A stretch of 64,000 nucleotides of DNA, from NCBI RefSeq assembly GCF_016906535.1, contig NC_057377.1:992001-1056000 (forward strand), given 5' to 3'. Both the position numbers and the translations under genes were made by a program. The first letter of the stretch is position 1. The number at the start of each line of letters is the position of its first letter. The notes below the pieces were generated by a model. That model was not told where the DNA came from. It did not search any database and saw nothing but the letters and a program-made list of their open reading frames with translations. Below are positions 11,488-23,562 of this stretch, one piece after another. This DNA is from Rhizoctonia solani (lineage: Eukaryota > Basidiomycota > Agaricomycetes > Cantharellales > Ceratobasidiaceae).

Positions 11488-14400
11488 ATGGCTGAGCCAA
11501 ACAAAGCCCGTCCGCTCGTCTCTGAGAACTTCCTCGATGCGCCCACACAGCGCTTACTGGCCGTAGGACTGGCTGTCTTTTGTCAGGTAAGCTGGATCTC
11601 CAGTATCTCATCCTGGCGCTAATTCCTGTTGTTGTAGGCAAGAAAAGTATGGGAGATTCTTCAAGCGTATGTTGTAGCCAGTGCATCCCAGAGGTCTTGG
11701 TTGCTCTTTAAATGGGATGCCCTCGATGCTCTGTTCTTCCTTACTTTGCCACTGCTTCGTATACCACGGCTCAACTTTTCTTTGCGAGTGACGTTGGCTC
11801 AACTCTTGATGATGTTGTGCATTAACTGGGCGGCCCTTGGTGATTGGCATGTAAGTAAATTACTCCGAGTGGTATGTCGCCTTTACTCAAATAGAGTAGA
11901 TACCCGCCGGCACATTACCTCAACCTCTGGCGTTCATTCCATGGTTAAACCCAGATACTCAAATATCCATTACTGAGCGCAAAGTCACGATAGGGCAAGT
12001 CGTGGATGCGTCTGCCCACTTGCTTGGACAGCATACTGTACGGCTTTCACCCATCAAGTATGTTTAGTTAATGTCAAATAGCTTTTTTCACTTATGACCT
12101 TATTTCATTTTCTAGTACGGCCAAACTTAATCCACAAGGCTTGTCCTACTGTCTCGCTCCTCATACGCACAACAGTGCTTTTGTTCCTATTGTCTTCAAC
12201 AACTCGCAACCTCACGTCCTCCAATACTCTATTTCTCCTCTTGGTGACAAAGGCCCCCGGACCTACGTTAACCTTACCTGGAGCGACCTCAAATCTATTT
12301 CATCTACGCGGACAAAACTTATGACTCATACCCAGACTCCTGTGCCAACCAGACCTAGGATCAAACTTAGTGAGGCGGACGAATGGGATCAACTAGATGA
12401 GGAGGAAGAGAAGCCCGCCGAGTACAATTCTGACGAGCCCGTATTGTCCAAGTCTGAGCGTTTGGGCCATGTCCGTATTGTTCAGCCGGGAGTGGTTCGA
12501 CTCGAACGTGTTCTCGACAAGACAGGGGCGGACTTTAGGATCCGTTACTCCGAGGTAGTCGTGGTCGAATGCCCAAGTGTTACTTTTGAACCTACCCGGG
12601 ACGAGGCCCGAGGTAATCGTTGCATGGGGGAAAAGGTGGATATGAATGTACGTGCCCGCGGAGTAGCGCCTGTCGAATTGAAGTGGGGTGTCGCCGTCAC
12701 GCCCAAATCCAAGTATGGCACCAGGCGGTCGGGACAGGACTTTACTATTCGAGGTATCGAGGGCAAGGAAGAGGTAAACCTCATTTAGATTGAGTTATTT
12801 TCACCTCTGATAATGATTCTGTAGATCGAAGGTGTCCCCGTGGCACAAGATTTGATCATTCCGCTCTCATTCTCGTTTGATAGCCCTGGTCGACATACTT
12901 TTACTCTCGCCAATCTTTCGGACGCTATCGGCAACAGCGTCAACCCCGCTCTTCCACAGCGCACTCTCAAGCACGGCCACCAGATCAGCGACACGGATTT
13001 TGCTCATATTCGCACATTTGATGTTCTCTCTCGCCCGTCCGCCGCGTTTGAGAAATGCCAGCCCGGGAAGGATATTCAGCTCCTCAAAGGCAAAGAGGGA
13101 CATTCAAATATGGTTGTTAAAGCCGAGTCCTATGATGAACAAGACGGATGGGGCGCGCACATTTCCTTCCTCCCAGATGAGACTAGCAAGTCGGCTTCAG
13201 CAGGTGCTACTGGCGTCGTGGGCAAAGTCGCAGGCAAGGTTGCGAGCGCAATCGACAAAGTCACGGCTCCGACCCCTTGGACCAAGTTTTTCCCCGCTAC
13301 CCCAGGTTCGAATAAGATTAGTATCCCCGTGACCGAGGCCGGGACATACACCTTGACGCGTGTGGCCGGTGATTTGTGCGAGGGCGTAGTTCGCTCACCC
13401 GAGGTTTGCCGGGTTGTCGAGGTGCCATTACCGCGTGCCGAAGTCGAAGTAGAGCGTATTCACGAATGGTACGCCCGATCAAATGAAAATGCCGCAGCAC
13501 TAACCCTCATTTGATTTAGCTCCGGAGATGTCGGAATCCATACCATCTTTACCATGGACGGCACACCACCATTCCGTATTCACTATACCACCACGGACAG
13601 CAAAGGTACCACTAAATCCGAAGAACGCTATCTTGGCGCTCGCGGAGAACTCAAGCTTCAGCCTAACAAGAGCGGAACCTACACGTATAGCTTTGACGCT
13701 ATTTCGGATGCGTATTATTCGGAAGTACCCCTCACTGGCCCAGGAAGAACCGTTACTCAAGTCGTCCACCCGCTCGCAACGGCGAAATTCACTCACGCAA
13801 ACGCTGATACATGTGGAGAAAGCCAGGAAATCGAGGTTGCGCTCGAGTTGTCCGGTGTGGGTCCTTGGAAAGTGGAAATGCAACTTGGAAGTGAGGTTAT
13901 GAAGTTCGAGGGTCTGGAAAAGGAGCGAGAAACTGTCAAGGTACCTATTCCCAAGGAGGTTCATGCACGAGGTGGAAAGATTGGGTTGGATCTTGGTACG
14001 TTTGTGCGTCTGTTCAGGAAGCACCGGCTGATTCAGTTTATTAGTTTCCGTTGAGGATGGCAATGGTTGCAAGCGTACGCTGAGCTCGACCCAGATGAGT
14101 GTTGAAATTAGACGCGTGAAGGTTTGTGGATCTGCGCTTGGGATTCGGCGGCTACTAAAGCCCTGGCGTCTTTACAGCCAACTGCTCGCTTCTACAGTCA
14201 AGATGGTTCACATCGTGTTCTCCTCCCTCACGAGGCTGAGGCCGAACTCCCGCTGCGCCTCACTGGTGATAAGGTCAGCCTAATTCATTGTATTCGAGCA
14301 TCCAACTCACTCCTTTGGTAGCCTTGGCGTATTGAGTACCGAGCACCTGGTAGCCAACAGATTCACAAGCAAGTCTTGCATACACCAAACAGCCAGCTTT

Positions 14401-16060
14401 CCGTCAAAGCCGCGGGTACATACGAGATTGTTTCCGTTAGTCTCATGTCCCATATGCCCTATAGACGCAATAATCTCAACCTGAATTCTTTAGGTTTTCG
14501 ATCGTCATTGCCCTGGTGCTGTTGTTCCCGAGGGCGCTTTCTATCACGTCGATTGGATTCCTCTGCCTGCTGTTGGCTTTGCCCATTCTGCTGGTGTATT
14601 CGACAAGGAACGGGAAGTTATCGTACGGCCACCTGTATGTGCAGGTAGGTAGTTCTCCTTCAAGTGAAAGCAATCACTAACTTTTGGTCCAGGCGAGGAG
14701 GATCATGCTGAGGTGGATCTTATCGGCAGGTCCCATAAAGTGTTTGAATAGAACAAAGACTGACAATATATCATTTTACAGGTCGCCCGCCATTCCAAGT
14801 TACATATTCGCATACGGATCCTAAGTCACACGTGGAAGAGAATCTTTTTACTTCCCTCAAGAATGTTACTCGGCTCGCCATGCGTACAAGCGTACCTGGC
14901 ACGCATGTCTATGCGCTCCAACACCTTGCAGATACGACTTACAACAATGGCGTCCGTCTTGACACACGTCGTACGCGTGGTCTTCGCCTTGAGCAAACTG
15001 TGTTAACACGCCCATCAGCCCGCTTCAAGTCAACCGCTCGCATTTCCCGTTGCTTGAACACAGACTTGAACCTCTCGCACGACCCTGGTGCTGTACTCTC
15101 CCTCAGCGGCACCCCGCCATTCACACTATCCATTGCCGTACGCAATCTGGCTGAAGGGGAAACTCACCATGCACAGATCATCACAAGCGATTATGAGTGG
15201 GCGGTCAACGTTCCCGACTACATGTTCAGCACTATTGGTCCACACCAGGTTGCTATCGAAAAAGTTCGCGACGCATCTAAATGTGCTGAACTAGGGAGTG
15301 CGAGCGAGAGATCATTGTGGATCGATGTCGCAGAGACCGCAGCAATCATTCCTTTGGAACGTCGGGTCGACTATTGTGTTGGAGATGTCTTGAACTTCCA
15401 GCTTGAAGGAACGGCACCGTGGCAAGTAGGGTAAGCGATGACTAATTCGCCCCAGCGTACATCGACTAACCCACCGGCTCCAAGATATACTTTCAATGGC
15501 AAGCATACACTGGCCAAGTCCACCTCCTCTCGTTTCGGTCGTGTGGCAGCACAGCCAGGTGTATTCCGGGTTGAGAGCATCGCTCATCAACAAAATTATT
15601 GCAAGACTGCGGTGCGGGATGTAGAGATGAAGATTCACCAGTTGCCGACCGCCCGTGTCAGTGACGGAAACCGAATAATTGAAGATATTCGTGAGGGTAA
15701 GTGCCTTGTATTGTGCTTTGGTCTAATTGTTGACAACTGGGAATAGGTGACCAGGCTGAGATCGTGTTCAGACTGACTGGGGAACCGCCGTTCACATTTA
15801 CATACCAACGTACCGAATTAGTCGACCCGAAGAAAAAGTCCAAGACGCCCCCCAAGGTGGTGGAAACACATACTGTATCGAACGTATTTAAAAACGAGCA
15901 TTCGATTTTCTCAGCTGCAGAAGGTGAGTTAATGGACGATGCCTGGATTTAATGATAAACTAACGGTGTGTGCATAGGAACCTGGACTGTGACATTCATT
16001 TCGGATAAGTGGTGCAGATATCCAACTGCAGCAGTAGATTCAACAGTTCCAGAGGCTTGA
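11488..16060 (+). CDS. POM152: Nucleoporin POM152 (pore membrane protein)
   Basis: A long gene of about a dozen exons, some 1,280 residues. The N-terminus (MAEPNKARPLVSENFLDAPT) is followed by hydrophobic segments (LLAVGLAVFCQ; ALDALFFLTLPLLRI; VTLAQLLMMLCINWAAL), the transmembrane part anchoring the protein in the pore membrane. A DE-rich stretch (EADEWDQLDEEEEKP) precedes repeated Ig-like units marked by 'GTPPFRIHY', 'GRPPFQVTYSH', 'GTPPFTLSIAV', 'GTAPWRITYSF' and 'GEPPFTFTYQRT', each followed by a conserved Cys. This repeat is diagnostic of fungal POM152, whose luminal beta-rich domain forms the ring around the nuclear pore. Length is close to that of the yeast protein. The frame ends at TGA 16058-16060 after 'GTWTVTFISDKWCRYPTAAV'. 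No break seen. Confidence 0.92.
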
Positions 16061-16773
16061 TTAACTATCGGATTGACTAACGATCCTAAATAGCAGTATA
16101 CAAAAATAATGACCACACAATCATGTCTCAATTTACCCTGTATTTTATTTGATCGTATCGTGTTTCTGTGGCTTTTCCCTTTGGCAATTTGCCTTCGGTA
16201 AATGTTTGACTGCTTATAGAAAACGCACGTAGGATGCGATCTCGCCAATTGAAGTATTGAAGTACCCCCATCCAGTTGGTGTTGGCAGCAGAGGTAAGTT
16301 CTGTACTTTGACTAAGACGATGGACTGCGTTGGTGGGTCAAGTATCTGGCCCACATTAGAGGTTCGCTCCACTTTTGGATGGGTCTGTTGATGTGACCAA
16401 TCGCTTTTAGCGTAGCCATCCAAAAATGGTAGGTCTTGGAGCAGGTTACATAGCGTAAAAAATCGATAGGATATGGAGATGACGAGAGAGGTATGGCAGG
16501 AAAACTGAGAGTGAGCCATGGAATATGGAGGCAATCCAAACATAAGTCTATACGCATATATATATAATCCACGCAAGATACGAATCGCGAGATGGAAACT
16601 GCGACAGCCAGCAGGCTTGTACTTGATCCAGAGAAATGAATATACGCGTAATAAATCAAGGTCGTTCTGCACGCTACCTATTATGCACAAACAGTCATCT
16701 CGGACATGAATAGCATCCTAATTTGTAAGATTGATCTCGGTCTCAAGAGTGACCTATACATGGTATCATTTGG
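16061..16773. other. Intergenic; possible C-terminal extension of the Sin3-kinase gene
   Basis: A minus-strand open frame at 16214-16690 could be joined to the kinase by a GTGAGT donor near 16790 and an acceptor near 16717, adding 'DAIHVRDDCL...' and up to about 150 residues. Its composition is mixed and I cannot decide whether it is translated. Nothing else seen. Confidence 0.3.
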
Positions 16774-19410
16774 TCAATAATTGGCAAGTGCGCACTTTCT
16801 AGATTCACTCACAAGGATTTGACCTGCGGTAGGTCGGGAGGAAGGATTATAATCCCAACACTTAATCAATATTTCCCACATGGAATTGCCAAGTCTATTA
16901 TCGGGGAAGTGTGTCATCGATCTTTTGGGATATTCTTCAAGATGAAGTTTTCGGTATATCTGAGCATCGCGCTGGCATTCGGAGTATGGAAGAGCGTTTG
17001 TTACAGTCTCCTGTTCGGGAAGGTTGATTTCAATGTGTGAAACAGAGTTTTTGTGCTCACAAGGAAAGTCTAGATGATAATAAACATCATGGAACACGGT
17101 GTCTGAAAGATAAAATACATACCATTCCGAGTGCATATATATCAGTGAATTTGCTCCTTTCTACAGGATTTTCGCTTATTAAAAGCTCTGGAGCCTAAGA
17201 GGGCATTGAATGGACGGACAGTTCAGAGTATCGAAGGCATACCATCCATCGAAGAGTCCCCCCACCACCCCGGGTAGTCGCAGAGAATACAACACTGCAA
17301 TCCGAGATAATGGAGTAGTCAAAGTCAGTAAGTTTTAGAGTGCCATCCGACGACACAAGAATGTTGCTCTGCACGTGTGTTTTCATTGAATAATCATACT
17401 GCTTTATATAGAATAGAGCACCAGTTCTTACAGCTTTTAAGTCGCCATGAACCTTACGAGCATACTTCAGTCGCTCGGAGCTACTTGTATGGTATTAACT
17501 CAGCTTACCATATCCACACTATGTAGATACGTTACCCCCTCTGCTATTTGAAAGCACTAAATGAATGCAAGTAAAACCTCGCCTGGACCGATGATACTAC
17601 CACAGATTCAGCTTACCAGTTTGTGGCGATCGATATTTGTATGCTGATCCAGATACTGTTTTAGAGTACCATGCTCCATCCACACTGACACCATTCCAAG
17701 TCGCTCCTGAAACATTGTAACTCCTAGAAGTTTGTGTACATGCTTGTGTTCCAGCTTTGACCAGTTGTATATCTCGCGCATGGCACGCTATTGACTTGAA
17801 TAAGTGTAACCAAAGGCATAATAATAATAGCCAATGGCTGACCTTGATATCTTTTGACTCATCGGAACGAACCAAGCTATACCTCAAGACCTTAATAGCC
17901 ACGCTTGTCCCATCAGTTAGTCTTCCTCTCCAGACATCACCAAAGCCGCCTTCTGCGACCCTATATGAGGAGAAAGAATTGGGGTTGATGGAAGTTTGCA
18001 AGTTCGAGCATCCATGCTTCACTAGACATTCGAACATCCCGGAAGCCGTCTATTTTACCTAGTGTTAGGGGCTTCCTGAACCAACACGAGGACACAATAG
18101 GATATGTGCTTATACTTGCCATTTCTCTTGACCTTACATTCCGCGCTTCTCGCATGGGTAGCACAGAGTCTCCTGCTATAACTTGCCGGCCCTCATGATC
18201 TATGGTACATGGTTCCAACGGCTTTTGGACCGAATCCATTTCAATTCGGGAGTCAGTTCTAGCTCGCTTAAATGGAGGTGTGCCTAATTCTGTGGCGAGG
18301 ATAGAAAGCAAAGAGGATATGCTGGGAAGACTAACAGTCCTAAGGTCAGGTTCGGACTGTATTGCTGGAAGTACTCCCATTTCTGGTTTCCAGGGCCTCG
18401 TTTCCGGGCCCTCCTTTGATTGTGGCTTCGGAATGATTCCTGGAAGCCTGTAAAGATAGCCACTAGGTCCATGCAAATTATCTGTGAGAGGTATATCACC
18501 ATCATCAATGTCTTTCCTCTTGATTGACTTGTCTTTTCTTGGGGCCTTTTTATCGTTGACGGACTGTATCTGACGCATTCCGCTGGGCGGCGCACCATCA
18601 TCACGCACCGACCGACGAGGAGCGCCCCCATCGTTCTCACCATGGTCGGGTAAAAAATGTTGAAGATCTTCCAACAAGTCTCGGTGATGATCGAACAAGA
18701 CATTGACCTTTTGGTAGACTTCTGCAATGGGCTGTTGCTCCTTTTGATAGGTTTGGAGAATCTCGAGGAATTGCTTGTATGTGTCTGGGTCCGAGGCGAA
18801 GCGCTGCTTGATCTTGTTCACGTAGTTCACAGCTTGGTTAAACTCGACCTTGGGCGGGGCGTTCTTTTGGGTGAGGGCCAAGTCCGGGTGGATGATGGAT
18901 GCAGAGGCAAGGGCGGAGGGCGGACCGCCGGTTGTTTGGGTGGTGGTGCCGGATGGAGTGGTAACCGTAATAAGGCTGTGGCCGTGCTCGTCGACAGTGC
19001 AGTCGATACGGTAACCTTGAGGGAGGAAAGTGTTGAAACCCTGTATGAGAGCGGTGTGACCGTTGAAAAGCGACGAGACTCGGTCGATGACGCCAGGTGT
19101 GTCGATTCTAGACCAAGTTAGAGACAGAGGCAACAACAACAGGCAAGAGTACTCACGCCTGGCTCTTGAAGTCCTTCATAATGTCCAAAAAGTGGTTGTA
19201 GACATCTGGCTTGTCCTGGAACTTGACCTTGACCATCTCGAGGTAGGACAAGGCATCCTTGACGTTGAGCGGGCGAACCTCGGGGGACGAGGGAGCAGGG
19301 GCATCAGCGGGAAGGGGAGAGCGCGGGGGAGAGTGGCTCGAGAGTGATTCAATAGCGTCGATATCCATACTAACAAGTTCACTTGGAGCTGAAGAGGTTG
19401 CGCCAATCAT
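16774..19410 (-). CDS. Chimeric protein: Sin3 PAH1-PAH2 N-terminus fused to TKL protein kinase
   Basis: Exon 1 (19410-19157) and exon 2 (19107-18138) encode a Sin3 corepressor start: PAH1 (LNVKDALSYLEMVKVKFQDK ... IDTPGVIDRVSSLFNGH ... GFNTFLPQGYRI) and PAH2 (EFNQAVNYVNKIKQRFASDP ... KEQQPIAEVYQKVNVLFDHH ... LQHFLPD). Instead of the rest of Sin3 (PAH3, HDAC-binding region), a phase-0 intron (18137-18050) joins in frame to 'TASGMFECLVKHGC' and a kinase: Gly loop AEGGFGDVW, Lys in VAIKVLR, REIYNWSKLEH (Glu), VHGDLKASN, DFD instead of DFG, GTLRWM-APELL and RPTAGQIL. A 9-nt exon encodes Thr-Phe-Leu. All catalytic residues except the DFG glycine are present. The C-terminus is given at the read-through stop; a donor just before it may lead to another exon. 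The predicted protein could bring kinase activity to PAH partners (inference). Confidence 0.75.
17061..17069 (-). other. 9-nt microexon (Thr-Phe-Leu) in the kinase domain
   Basis: Between 'IYALGM' and 'ETVTNALPYSE' the only way to keep the conserved 'GMTFLE' helix is a 9-nt exon, flanked by an AG acceptor and a GTGAGC donor, both phase 0. The same exon, spelled ACCTTTCTT, sits at the same place in the second kinase gene (50067-50075). Confidence 0.75.
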
Positions 19411-20217
19411 GATCAGCGTACCCGAGTTTTTCGGCAGGGAAAGGGGAGAGATAGAATACAGATGTGTGAGCAGTGGAAACTCCAAGCGTAAACGAATGTG
19501 TCACCTTTTTTACCCATTGATTTGGTGGTTTCGTGTGTGGATGAACAAGGAGTAAACAAGACTACGAGTAAACCAGCTAAAATATGGTCACCGGTATTGA
19601 AGCAAGGCAAACATACAGGCGCCAGTATAGTTATTCGATGGGCGTTATGGCAGTGGCGATGGGCGTCAATTGCGATCTTTGGCCACATAATCTACTATAT
19701 ACCACCCAACTCGACAACAACCTTCACGTCAATTATGGATATAATGTACATGGTTTTCTAGCTATGTATGCATATATAGCGTAATATAAAGATAAATAAA
19801 CCCTATTATAACTTCACTTTTGGTCCGAAAGGGTACGTATTTCCCATAAATGCTAGCAAACAGCTTGAATCTTTATCATCTGCGACGCTGGACGAATCTC
19901 GTTCATCGGGCACCGACTTGTTTCTCATATTCCGTGAACGATAGTATCCTGTAGCTAGAGAAGAGTGATCTAAGCGCCGTAGCTCGAGGCCGTGGTTTCA
20001 GATACGGATATCGATACAACAGTAATGAAGCTATGAGTTATGCACATCAGTATTATGGTTGATATGGTGGCCTTGAGACAGGAATCTACTCAAATTTTGA
20101 ATGAGGGCGGTATGATAATCCAAGAGCGAGGTTATCTGCCGAGTCACCTTGAATGCATTATTTCTTCATAAAGTCAAATTTAGCCATTATTAAGAAATAC
20201 TTTTCATTTGAACTCAC
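19411..20217. other. Intergenic, promoter of the Sin3-kinase gene
   Basis: Upstream of the chimeric gene. An in-frame upstream Met at 19485 would extend the protein by 25 residues but the added segment is hydrophobic and unlike Sin3 starts. No separate gene seen. Confidence 0.45.
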
Positions 20218-20320
20218 TCCCAAAACTTCTCATAAAGTTTGTGGTGTTCGTCACGCAACTTGATCTTGACCATCTCAAAGTCGGACATCCATATCAGCGA
20301 CATTGGACGAACGAACCTTG
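20218..20320 (-). pseudogene. Decayed Sin3 PAH1 exon fragment
   Basis: The minus strand reads 'VRSSNVADMDVRL', then after a one-base frame change 'EMVKIKLRDEHHKLYEKFWE', ending at a GTGAGT donor. This lines up along its length with the PAH1 exon of the neighbouring chimeric gene (VRPLNVKDALSYLEMVKVKF then QDKPDVYNHFLDI), including the position of the 3' splice donor. No further Sin3 exon follows. It is a diverged, frameshifted duplicate of exon 1 about 0.9 kb away from the intact one. Confidence 0.6.
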
Positions 20321-20330
20321 TTGGACAAAC

Positions 20331-20564
20331 GCGCAAACCCCTAACACCACAATTCCCGGTTCCAACCGTATAGTGTGAGATATATCCAAGTACTATTTCA
20401 AGATGGCAGAATGAGTTAATGACCCGGTTTGTCGCCCCGCTTTCAGAACAGTGGCATGTAATATATGCTTAAAGCAGTTAGGAGATACAGGTGATATACC
20501 ATCAAAGCAAGTTCAAAAATCTGGTTTTTCCGATTCACCAAGTCCCACGGCTATCCTATTACCC
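20331..20564. other. Intergenic spacer
   Basis: Short gap between the PAH1 remnant and the first thioredoxin gene's stop; nothing seen. Confidence 0.4.
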
Positions 20565-21371
20565 TCAAAATACGAAGTATGTCAAGAATAGATACCCGCC
20601 GACCAACGCCAAAAGAAGTTGCATCTGGGGGTCCATGCCGAGGACACGACCTCCAGCATTGTTATCATTGGTGTTCGTGGTACCAGATGATCCCAAAGTT
20701 TGACCTTTTCCAGAGAATGCACCCGGAGTAGCATGCGAACGAATTGTGGCTTCAAGTGCCCTATGGTGCGGGTCATAAATATGACACATGAAAGATCATG
20801 CTTTCGTTCTCACCTGGGATCGGCACCACGTACTTGATCGATCTATGAAAAGTTCAGAGTAACACTCGCTGCATTATCCTACACTACCCGCCTTTTTGCT
20901 ATTCTTGATGAACACAAATGTAGGCATAGCTCTTTTGAATATAAATTTAAGTGATCGAAGTATCTCGATGTGACACACTTACGAAACAGAATATTGCTAA
21001 CAAATAGCTCGGGTCGGTCTATTTACTTCCCTGACTAGTTCATTCAGCTACTCACCTTTGCGACTTCGGATGCAGCATCAACATCACATTTTAAAAAGGT
21101 CACATTCGTGTATTCCTTCGCCAGCGACTCAAACTTGGGCGCAATTGCGTGGCAAGGGCCACACCTGTTCGGCCATCGATAAGGCACCTATGGCGAGTTT
21201 TGTAGTTTCATGTATTACATACCATGTCGCATGAAAATCTATAACCTGGCATCGGCGTTAGTTTGCACAAGAATAATATAACAAATGTGCTGAACTTACT
21301 GAAAGTTTATCTCCAGTTTTTTTAAGAATATCATTAAGTTGGGATAGTGAATCAATATGAGTGATCGACAT
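20565..21371 (-). CDS. Thioredoxin-like protein with C-terminal hydrophobic tail (Trx-1 of tandem)
   Basis: Six or seven short exons give about 157 residues. The thioredoxin fold is complete: 'VIDFHATWCGPC' (redox pair CGPC; the Trp codon is split by an intron), 'KFESLAKEYTNVTFLKCDVDAASEVAKQYSVS', the cis-Pro 'AMPTFVFIKN' and 'QVRGADPRALEATIRSHATP'. Beyond the fold a Gly/Ser/Asn-rich linker leads to a hydrophobic end (MQLLLALVGGYLFLTYFVF), so the protein may be tail-anchored with the domain facing the cytosol (inference). The intron after 'KNSKK' (20891-20843) begins with GC rather than GT; a GT alternative loses the conserved RGADP segment. Start at 21369-21371. Confidence 0.85.
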
Positions 21372-21629
21372 AGTATTTATGAATATGTAGATAAAGCAAC
21401 CAAGAATTAAACTTCCAGTTCCGACGGTGGTGGTAACCTTGAGGTCTTGTAGCTTGAGCGGCTGTGCACAGCTCTAGCTTCAGTTGACAAATACTTATTT
21501 TTTAAAAAGAGAGCTCTGATATCTCCATTATTATTCTTATCGTTGATACAGTTTTATTATTATTGTTCAGATTTATATACATTCAGAGCCTCCTATGTTA
21601 ATAGGTATGTTCGGCCAGCAGCAACACGT

Positions 21630-22277
21630 TCAGGCATTCTTCAATTTTTGAATAAGACCTGTAAGACCTCTGTTGACAGTTCGATTAGATCATCAAAACG
21701 CCACACGACATTCGGATGCCTCACCCTTGGTTGGCACCCTTCATTTCGTCAATCTTTCATAATACTTTAGAGCTGGTATACTCGATTTTCCCCTCGGAAT
21801 ACATACCTTTTCTCCATCCTTAAGAATGACAAACGTAGGCATTGCACTAAAGAGGCTGGTTAGCCAGATCGATAGGATAGCCACCAATAGATCTTACGTG
21901 ATTTTATAATGCTATGTAATGGGGTCAGCCATAGCAGACAATTTCTAGTACGAAATCATTACCTGTGCAACATCAGGGACATTATCAACATCGACTTTGA
22001 AGAATTTAATATTTTCATTCTCTCCAGCGAGTGTCTCGTAAGTCGGGGCAATCATATGACAAGGGCCACACCTATCCATCAACAGTAGGACCTTCTAGTA
22101 ACCAGACTTTCAAAACAATTTGGCTTGATTCTCACCAGGAGGCATGGAAATCAATGATCTTGTTTACCGGTCAGAAAATCTGCAATATCGAGCACACATA
22201 TAACTTACTACAAGTCCCTCCTTGGTCAGCTGATTGTGCTGCTCCAAGGATGCAATGTGTACAATCTTGTCAGCCAT
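21630..22277 (-). CDS. Thioredoxin (Trx-2 of tandem)
   Basis: A compact classical thioredoxin of about 108 residues: MADKIVHIASLEQHNQLTKE at the N-terminus, 'IIDFHASWCGPCHMIAP', '[32 protein letters not shown]' and 'IDEMKGANQGGLTGLIQKLKNA' to the stop at 21630. It reduces protein disulfides with thioredoxin reductase. Introns occupy the same positions as in the two neighbours (inside the active-site Trp codon, before the cis-Pro segment and after DGEK), proving recent common origin. Here the intron after DGEK starts with ordinary GTATGT. It has no tail beyond the fold. Confidence 0.88.
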
Positions 22278-22652
22278 TGTATTTATATATAAAGATGAAG
22301 CAGATGGTGAGTGATGGTGGTTTTTGAGAGATCCAAGGCACGCTTCGATATTTAAATCAGTAATCTCGGCAAGCTCATGATGGCGTGCTCCCTAATTCGT
22401 TTATGCCCCCGGAGATCCGGAAGATCCGCGCTAAACGCTGCACTGGTATACCCACCGACGGTTATGTAGAACCTCTGTTAGCCACATCGGTCGGCCGGTC
22501 TTCGGTGACCGATTACCAGCTCGCTTGGGTTATAGAAACATCTCGGTGCATTCACGTGTATCAATGATCATGCGATATGAGGGAATAGGACTATGGTTCA
22601 GTAATGATACAAAGGTACCAGGACTCCTCGAACATGCGTGCCATGAATAATC
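22278..22652. other. Intergenic spacer
   Basis: Promoter of Trx-2 and 3' region of Trx-3. No gene seen. Confidence 0.45.
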
Positions 22653-23327
22653 TTAGTTTCCGATTCCATGCTTTTGGATTGCGCTCTCGAGGGCTCTTGC
22701 ACTCCTATAAAAAATGAGATGAATGGTTTACGGCGCCAATCAAGCAAGATTACATTTCCCCAGCGCCATGTACCTGATCCACCTGAAAGGATTCAATGAG
22801 ATTGGAAAAGTCGAATGGTGCTATCGGCTTGCCTTTATCTCATTTTTTAGAAACATAAATGCTGGTACTGTCCTACGAGATTGGAGACTCTCGGTTTGAT
22901 GGTACTAGACATCCATAAACCAGTAAACTTACATGATTCCATATTCCTAAATCTTTAAATTTCAGTGCTGGACTTTTAACTATTCGAACAGATCCAACAC
23001 TCACATCCGCAACGGACTCAGCAGTCCCAATGTCACACTTCAGGAACACTACGTTTGTGTATTTCTCCGCGAGTCCCTCATAAATCGGAGCAATACTTTT
23101 GCAGGGTTGACACCTAAAACGATGGTTTAAATGTATTATGAGATTTCAAGCTGTTCTTTGCGCACGTGGTTGAGTAGAAATCAAGTATCTATCGGGACCA
23201 GGGCATCGACTCGAACGCATTGCAGATGTGAGTCAATATTACTTACCGCCAGCCTTTTAGATTCTGCAGCCTTTTCAAGAATGTTATTGAGTTGAGAAAG
23301 AGAGGTGATTTCTGTAATAGGTGCCAT
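22653..23327 (-). CDS. Diverged thioredoxin with TCQPC active site (Trx-3 of tandem)
   Basis: Exons: MAPITEITSLSQLNNILEKA ..., 'ILDFYSTTCQPCKSIAPIYE', 'LAEKYTNVVFLKCDIGTAESVAD', a small exon 'EYGIM', 'TVPAFMFLKNEIK', 'VDQVHGAGEM' and 'SARALESAIQKHGIGN'. About 125 residues. The invariant WCGPC has become TCQPC: both cysteines remain but the Trp and Gly are replaced, which should shift redox potential and partners. The intron after 'NEIK' (22832-22783) begins GCAAGC; reading through gives a stop, so a GC-AG intron is required. The homologous intron of Trx-1 also starts with GC. Expression is unknown; it has no frameshift or stop. Confidence 0.75.
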
Positions 23328-23562
23328 ATCCAACCGCTTAGATACTGTTAGTCGCGCTAATGGTAGTCGCTGGAGATGGAGCAGATTTTGGAATGTAATT
23401 GATTATATCACGTGTGACATCAGGTATTCAAAAGTATGTGTATGCGGGGACCAGCGACTCAGAGCAAAGAGGGATCTAAGTTGATCCATGTAGGATTCAA
23501 GAAAGCAGTATGTATTATCTTAGATCTACCGAATAACATGTATGCAATGATTGTATATTCAA

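Noticed and set aside
12545..12784. Minus-strand frames inside POM152
   Set aside because: Shadow frames of the exon coding for Ig-like repeats; no splice signals or independent features.
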